Below, piece by piece: positions 58,342-64,000 of a stretch of DNA of 64,000 nucleotides (the stretch's first letter is position 1; each line of letters begins with the position of its first letter). The DNA comes from Zantedeschia hybrid cultivar (taxonomy: Eukaryota > Streptophyta > Magnoliopsida > Alismatales > Araceae), in the NCBI GenBank assembly GCA_030544215.1, contig JARZZO010000016.1:59933501-59997500 (forward strand), written 5' to 3'. A model generated the notes under the pieces. It saw nothing but the letters and a program-made list of their open reading frames with translations. It searched no databases and was not told the origin of the DNA. The position numbers and the translations under genes are program-made.

Positions 58342-58349
58342 TATAAATA
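58342..58349 (+). promoter_or_regulatory. LTR TATA box
   Basis: TATAAATA in CCTATAAATACCC, the expected core promoter for the element's genomic RNA. It lies 112 bp after the last of the three U3 dyads. Confidence 0.65.
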
Positions 58350-59112
58350 CCCAATCCCTTGGTCATTAAAAAGTTAGTGATGATAGTGATAATTGAGTGA
58401 AATTTGAGCAAAAAATCTTGGAGACGACGTCCAAACGCTGAAGAATCGAGTTGCTACTTCCAGGAGTCTTGAAGCAAGTTGCATCCTTTCTTCATCGCTT
58501 ATTCGTCCTTTCAAGATCCATTCAAGACCAAGGCTTCCCAGAAGCCATCCAATTTAGTTCTTAATTGATTTCTGCATCTTTCTCATATTTTCATCACATT
58601 GGCATCATTATTTCATCACATCATTCCATGCAACACACACTCACTAGCATATAATTTTCAATCCATATGTTTTTTTAAGGGGTTTCAAAGACCACAAACA
58701 AGTGAGTTCATTTGTTTAATTGCATGATCAGAATCTTCATTAGAATAGATACTACTTCTACTTGAATTCTTATTATTTTATTTTATCTTTGTTTATTGCA
58801 AGGTACAAAAGAAGATAAAGAGGGAAGAATCAACAAGGAAAAGGAATCTGGATGATCCTCAAAGTTCGATAAGTATTCAAAGCAAGAACAAAATCAAAAG
58901 GGCTTTCTTTCTTCAGCCAGCTGAAGGAGGAGAATCAAGGACTTCAATATCTCCCAATTCCAAAACAGGTAGGCGATCAATCTTTTCTTTTGGAACTTTT
59001 TAGTTAAAAGTTTCTGGCGATCACATTCATTTAGTTTTAATAAGTTTATTTGTCACATAATCAACATAATTTTCATGATAATCCCCCCCTAATTTAAGCA
59101 ATCACAGCTTTT

Positions 59113-59130
59113 TGGCGATCACGGTGGGAC
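59113..59130 (+). promoter_or_regulatory. Primer-binding site of the LTR element
   Basis: TGGCGATCACGGTGGGAC lies six bases after the LTR end. Its TGGCGA start and GTGGG later part resemble the tRNA-Arg-type sites (TGGCGACTC...TGGGGA) of Tat/Ogre elements, with mismatches in the middle. Two GGCGATCA look-alikes lie just upstream, inside the LTR, at about 58974 and 59016. Confidence 0.5.
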
Positions 59131-60519
59131 TTGGTCTCGCCATCTTTTAATCTTTATTCTTGCTTTCATCAATTGGGCACTCTCTGTGTACCACCTGTGT
59201 CTCTCGACACGTCATCACCAATCGGTGAGTTTTTAATTTAATTGTTATTCCTACGTGGACTACGTGCACACCCTTGTGGCAAGATCTTACCATCCCCGTT
59301 TGATTGATTGGAAGGTTGTGGTTGTAATAAGAAGATTGTGTGATTGATTGATATTTTAGTTGTTCATCTGATGAAATTATCCTGTTAAAAATTGAAAAAA
59401 AAAAAGAATCACATGAGCCGATCATTTACTGCTTTCATCCTGTTTGTTTAAGGAGGAATCGATCCAGAAATTCCTCATGAATTGTTCATTCTGCGACTTG
59501 AAAAGCGTCCAGGAATAGCGACGCGTTTCATACCGCGTTGCCTAACCCAGACGCGTTTCAGGCCAAATTCTCTGCTGTTTGCTGCCTGAAATTCTGTGAA
59601 AAAATAAGGTTATGTTTGAATAGCGTCGACCAACAGCGACGCGATTCATGCAGTTTCTTGTTTTTCTTCAGTTCTCAGATTTCTGATCTGCTTGTTACTA
59701 CACATTATGTAATAAGCATTAGAGGCCATCCAGGCCACAGGTCATACGCACTGGCGCTAACACCCCTATTTTCTCTTAGGAACACCTTTCTTGACGTCTT
59801 CACCTCTCTCTGATTGGGTCGGTCCCTCAATTAGACTAGAGTGGTTGGCGTTAAAGACCTCCGTAAGTCCCCAAAATCAAGGTATTCCTCCTTGTTCATC
59901 GGGCTGGTTCTACCAATCGAAGTCCTGGTTAGATTTTCATAACGTTGTGAGAGAAAGCCATAGAATATAACGGTGGAAATTGAACTGAAACTAGGATCCT
60001 ACCCCATGAGTGAATTTGTGATTAATTGAATCCAAATATTTTGATAAGGATCTTTTTAGGATATTTTGATATTAGGATAAGAGAGGAACATCTTTTTAGG
60101 TCTCCGGAACCTTCTCGTGGGCATTCTAAACCAATTCTTCCTTTCTTTCTGAAGAGGCGTACTCCAAGCTTAAGGAACAACCTAGATTGATTAAGGATCA
60201 AAAACCAATTCTTCCTTTCTTTCTTTCTAAACCAATTCTTCCTTTCTTCCTTTTTGCTTACAGTTTGATTATTCATGTTACCTTTATTAATAAAGGCTAT
60301 GCCCTTTGACTCTTTTATCAAGAAAATGATTGATTGATTAGTTACTTGACTGGGCAAGGGGCTAAGCCTGAATAGATACTTAACCTATTTGCTAGGTCAA
60401 GTACAGAACACAGATATGAAAGTCAAAGCACAAGGTTGAAGGTAAAAGTTATATATATATATATCAAAATATGTTTTTGTACAGGACTCACAAAAAGAGA
60501 AAATACATGATGCAGCCCT
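59131..60519. other. Element leader and 3' flank of the antisense gene
   Basis: Apart from dyads 4-6, this stretch has no recognised coding or RNA signal. A CTTCCTTTCTTTCT / AACCAATTCTTCCTTTC repeat lies near 60130-60250, and a short (AT)n at about 60452-60463. Confidence 0.4.
59498..59649. repeat. Dyads 4-6 of the GCGTC-N10-GACGC family (leader)
   Basis: The modules are at 59498-59531 (TTGAAAAGCGTC, spacer CAGGAATAGC, GACGCGTTTCAT), 59528-59561 (degenerate left half TCATACCGCGTT, spacer GCCTAACCCA, GACGCGTTTCAG) and 59616-59649 (TTGAATAGCGTC, spacer GACCAACAGC, GACGCGATTCAT). Modules 4 and 5 overlap by four bases. They lie between the primer-binding site and the 3' end of the antisense PMD gene. 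Confidence 0.9.
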
Positions 60520-63369
60520 CATGGCTGACTCTCTCCTGCCCCCTCATCAAACTGACTCTGGGCTTCATCCTGGGCCTTAGGTGCTAGAGCTCTAGAAGGC
60601 GGCGGTGGCGGGCCCATGGTACTTGGGCCAGCCTGACTTGAGGAGATGGCCACGCTGGCAGTAAAAGCACTCGCCTGACCGCGCTCCTGAGCCCGTTGCC
60701 GAGCACGTCTGTATCGCTCCTCGACACTCCGGCGCTCGTGCTCGGCAACGCCCAACTGAACCCAGAGAGAAGACAGCTCTGTATCCATCCGCTGCCGCTC
60801 CTGCCGCTCACGCTCCCTCTCCTCGCTGATGAACTCCAGTCGGGACTGGAGACGTGTAAGCTCTCGAGGAAGATCGTCGCTGGAGAGGCGTGCCAACTGC
60901 TCCTCTAAGGCCCTGATACATGCAGCATCGGCCTCGGCACGAGCAACAGCTGCACGAGAATGCTCCAGCTCCACTTTAGCCCTCTGAAGGGCCTCCTGAA
61001 GCTCAGCGACCTACAAGAGGAGACCTTGTCAGTTCAAGATAATCAAGTAAATCAAAGTTCAACAATGGAAGAAGAATGATAGAACTTACTTGAGCGGCGC
61101 GGTCCTCCTCCGCGAGAAAAGCTCGATGGATGGCGGAGGCAAGCTAGCCCTGGAGGTCGGCAAGGGCAGCCTCGTGAGCAGCAGACAGCGCCAAAGATGA
61201 TGAGGCTCCATAAGTAGGGGGGTCGCCTGGGTGTAGACAGCTCGCTGCACCAAAAGACAACCGTCAGTGGCTAATTGTCAAAACAAATTAATTAATTAAA
61301 ATATTCATACATAACATGCATACATACCAAATCAAAGAGCTCTTTCTGGACCTGCTCTAGTTGGGCCTCGGCATCCTGGAGACGGGCTCGGAGGTCGATG
61401 ATCATAGCATCCCGTGCATCCTGCATACCATACATACACACATTCATTCACAGATATAAATTAAAATAATAATAATAAGAAAGAAGCATAAGTCATACTT
61501 ACATCGAGAGGTCAGAGGAGTCGTAGCTGGTCGGCGTAATAGGTCCGGTACTGCTGGAGGTAGGCGGTACTATCCTCGGCGTGGGACTCTACCTGTATGC
61601 CGCGGCGGTGCCAGTCCTCGTACTGCTCGGGGAACTTGGCACGCCAGTCTGTAAGGGCTTGTTTACCCCTCATGCTCCTCCCGACGCCCTCCGGGACCTC
61701 CTATGCGATCCATTCTTGATGAAGGCCCAGCGTCCTCATGACTAAGTGGAGGCGGAGCGGCTCGATCTCGTTGAGGCAGTGGAGCTACATCTGCCTCTCG
61801 AACCGTCTCCGGCCAGCCGTCACCCACGGCTGGCCCTCCTCCCCTATGTCCAGATACGGGCGCCAGATCACCTGCATACAGGTTAGATGCATCCACATAA
61901 ATAAATTGCATTTAATAAATAAAAGATTGCATTTAATAAACAAAATTGAACAAATTAAAAGACTCACCAAAAGCTCCGGATAATCAAGGAACTGACGGCG
62001 AAGGGCTGTCAGCTGATGGTACTGTGGGGCCATGTCCACGATGGGCTGCCAGCGGCGAGCCAAGGGGACAACGTCCGACCTCACAATCCTCGCTCGGCCT
62101 AGTGGGAAGTAATAGTAGCTCCACACCTGCATACATGAACATATAAGTTAGAAAAGCATCATATCATTGCATTTCATATATAGACAAATAATTAAAATAA
62201 CTTAATACCTGGAGGAACGGCGAGAAGCCACTGACAGTCGTCTCGCGGTCCGGCGTGACCGCGGAGAGATCAGCGAATAGGTGGGCCAGGAGGGCCGCAC
62301 CCCAGGCATACTCATGGAGGGTCTTTAAGTCGTCTAAAAGGAAAAGAAACCTACAGTGGATATGGTCGCCCTTCGTACCGAAGAGCAACCGACGGAAGAA
62401 AAAGACGAGAAAAACCCTAAGCTACCTATCTTCCTCCTCTACTTGACTCGGGTATATACAGTATACAGCGGCAGAAGACTCAGCTAATCTATCTCTAAAC
62501 TCTGCCCGGGTCTCATCCGATCGACACCGGGGCTCTATCAGTCCTAGGGTAGCCTCTACCTCTACCCTAGGAATGGTCCTAGATTCCCTATCTAGGGTAG
62601 AAACCTCTATCCCTAGTAAGGCCTCAGCTAGTCCTCGGTAATCGGGGTAAGTCACCCCGCTCACCGGTCGGCCCTCTACCCTAAGGCCAGTGATCTTAGC
62701 CACGTCCTCTAAAGTCGGGACCATGTGGCTCAAGGCATTAGGAAAGCCCTGCTTTCAGCATGCCACCTCTCCTGCAACGTCTGCAGGAGAACCAAGTCGA
62801 GCTAAAATGGCTCGATCTCCAGAATCTCCGCGAACCCCATCTGGCGCAAGCACGCCTTCTGGAAGTCCGGGAGTCCCCGGTAGGCCCCTATCACTAAGTC
62901 CCATGAGATTTGGGCCCTCATCCTCCCCTGCAAATAAAATAAGAAAATTTTCATCAGTCAATGAACAAAAAATCAATAAAATATTCCTTTTAAAAGGCGT
63001 TTGCAGTGATGGACGCCCATTGAAAGGCGTCCACCACCCCTGACGCCATTTAAACCTATTTCTGTCCTATTTAAAAATTGAATTTTGGCTTGAATAGCGT
63101 CGGACCATGGCGACGCCCTTTGAAAAACGTCACTCGGTCTAAACGCCATTCAAGACTGATTTCGGATTCTTCCAAAGAACCCCTTTCTCCCCTTTCCTTC
63201 ATTCCATTCACATCCATAGGAAGCTTACCAAGTGGAAGGCCTCCTCTTCTTCTTCTCCTCCCTCGATTGCTGCCGGTGGAGGGATTTCCTCTTCTAGGAT
63301 AGCCGTCGCCGCCTCCAAGGCCATAGACTCCTCGGGAAGAACTTCTTCGTGCTCCCTCCTCCTCACCAT
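60520..63369 (-). pseudogene. Antisense plant mobile domain (PMD) gene of the LTR element, decayed
   Basis: This multi-exon gene runs opposite to the LTR. The start MVRRREHEEV at 63369 opens an acidic first exon (to 63229, GT donor). The PMD follows from 62927: MGFAEILEIEPF, LQERWHAESRAF, MVPTLEDVAKITGLRVEGRP, then LLDDLKTLHEYAWGAALLAH (donor at 62208), then VWSYYYFPLGRARIV (exon about 61975-62123), then VIWRPYLD and LRLHLVMRTLGLHQEW. The C-terminal part (to 60520) is a long coiled coil ending in a Pro-rich tail. Breaks: stops at 62802-62804, 61785-61787, 61701-61703, 61512-61514 and 61144-61146, and a frameshift near 62750. PMDs occur in host MAIL1-type proteins and in transposons (family knowledge); their molecular function is unclear. 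Extra frames like this are reported in Tat-lineage Ty3 elements. Exon borders in the middle are approximate. Confidence 0.75.
62990..63153. repeat. Dyads 7-10 of the GCGTC-N10-GACGC family (PMD intron 1)
   Basis: The modules are at 62990-63023, 63020-63053, 63090-63123 and 63120-63153, with spacers TGCAGTGATG, CACCACCCCT, GGACCATGGC and ACTCGGTCTA. Left halves are of the type TTGAAAGGCGTC or TTGAATAGCGTC, right halves of the type GACGCCATTTAA or GACGCCCTTTGA. Both pairs overlap by exactly four bases (TTGA). They fall in the first intron of the antisense PMD gene. Confidence 0.9.
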
Positions 63370-64000
63370 CCGCACGGCGCGACGGCGTTTGCCACTCCCC
63401 CTTGACCTTTCACCTTGCTCTATCGCACGGAAGAGAGTTTGAGAAAGAGGAAGAGGGGAGTTCGGGTGAGAGAGAGGTTTGTAGGGAGAGAAATTTGGGA
63501 GAAGAAGAGAACAAGAAGGGAGATGGCCGGAAGAATGGTGATCGCCGGTGGTGGAGATGATCGCCGGAGAAGATGAAGGAAGGCCGGAAGAGCAAGAGAT
63601 CGTCGGGTGATCGCCGGAGCTCGGGAAGAGAGAGAGAGAGAGCTTGAGCAAATGAGGAAGAAAGGGGGTCTTTCGCGGCTTCTGTTTGGAGACGCGTCGT
63701 TGGACAACGACGCCATTCAAGGCGCATAAACTGAGGCGGGAAAGGATAGAGGTTTGAAATTGATAAAAAGGCGTCTTTACAGAACGACGTGTTTCAATTT
63801 AAACCGCCAATTCTGGTCAGAACAGTACAAGGCATGATGATTAAACGCGTCCACACTTCACGACGTGTTTCAGTGGATTAATCATAGAATTAATGACGGA
63901 ATTCTGGAGAAAAGTAAGAGAGAATTTAAAGGCGTCTACACATCTGGACACGTTTCAAGGATAATTCAGGATTTTAAGGATTAATCTTTGATTTTTGTAA
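63370..64000. other. Promoter and leader side of the antisense PMD gene
   Basis: A purine-rich plus strand (GAGAGA and GGAGAAG tracts, 63420-63660) reads as a CT-rich leader for the minus-strand gene, as in many plant genes. Dyads 11-14 lie here. The minus-strand open frames at 63208-63727 include the true first exon only from 63369 downward. No element end is seen before the window closes. Confidence 0.45.
63687..63958. repeat. Dyads 11-14 of the GCGTC-N10-GACGC family (PMD upstream region)
   Basis: The modules are at 63687-63720, 63764-63797, 63840-63873 and 63925-63958, with spacers GTTGGACAAC, TTTACAGAAC, CACACTTCAC and TACACATCTG. Right halves here tend to GACGTGTTTCAA or GACACGTTTCAA. 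Starts are 77, 76 and 85 bp apart. They lie 320-590 bp upstream of the antisense PMD start codon, in its presumed promoter and leader. The series may continue beyond the window. Confidence 0.9.

Larger units (their letters stand above)
57815..59106 (+). mobile_element. 5' LTR of a Tat/Ogre-like Ty3 element
   Basis: The LTR begins TGTAGACACGCTAATTTTGAC and ends AAGCAATCACA, followed after six bases by a primer-binding site. It is 1292 bp. U3 contains three 34-bp dyads (58019-58230) upstream of a TATA box at 58342. The matching 3' LTR, gag and pol would lie beyond the window. Lineage is inferred from the TGTAGACAC start and the TGGCGA primer-binding site, both familiar from Tat/Ogre elements. 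Confidence 0.65.

Noticed and set aside
58437..58460. GACGACGTCCAAACGCTG as a fifteenth dyad
   Set aside because: The two cores are not ten bases apart and the outer half-site bases do not match; only an isolated half-site is present.
1..64000. CRISPR-like array suggested by short repeats with fixed-length variable spacers
   Set aside because: The dyads at 58-64 kb have variable 10-base centres but are scattered, palindromic, and lie in a plant retrotransposon with no cas genes; the resemblance is superficial.

Overview
This is nuclear DNA of a flowering plant, most likely a monocot outside the grasses. The basis is long AT-rich intergenic DNA full of short transposable elements, very GC-rich coding starts, a GNA-type mannose-binding lectin, and several LTR fragments with the CTCCGATGCTTAAGTCAG motif, which I associate with monocot retrotransposons. 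I cannot name the species.

Four protein genes look intact. They are a class I TCP transcription factor (+, 26454-27320), a GNA-like lectin (-, 33803-34231), a four-exon DUF829/TMEM53-type alpha/beta-hydrolase-fold protein (+, 44687-47846) and a Kunitz-type inhibitor/miraculin-like protein (-, 50366-50983). A tRNA-Thr(UGU) gene lies on the minus strand at 39723-39794. These genes do not form a pathway; each stands alone between repeats.

The rest is mobile DNA. A Ptta/En/Spm (Transposase_24) gene with six recognisable exons and one in-frame stop occupies 13739-16155 (-). A 1554-bp solo LTR with a perfect 5-bp target duplication sits beside it at 17308-18861. Small elements include five members of a Mutator-like MITE family with about 9-bp target duplications, Tourist-like and hAT-like MITEs, a tRNA-derived SINE with a 16-bp target duplication, and a TRIM element with a MITE nested in its 3' LTR.

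The right-hand 9.5 kb is nested LTR retroelement DNA. A decayed Ty3-type region (54534-57814) carries a PF04195-like reading frame and an array of roughly 61-71 bp repeats. A Tat/Ogre-like element is inserted in the last repeat unit: LTR 57815-59106, TATA box and primer-binding site, with the interior running off the window. Its interior carries an antisense gene for a plant mobile domain (PMD) protein, broken by several stops and a frameshift.

The most unusual signal is inside this element. Fourteen 34-bp dyads share one geometry: a 12-base half-site ending GCGTC, exactly 10 unconserved bases, then the inverted half-site starting GACGC. They lie upstream of the LTR TATA box, after the primer-binding site, in intron 1 of the antisense gene and upstream of that gene. 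Three pairs overlap by exactly 4 bases (30-bp spacing). They look like an operator-like binding-site array or a set of hairpins, and I know of no described equivalent.
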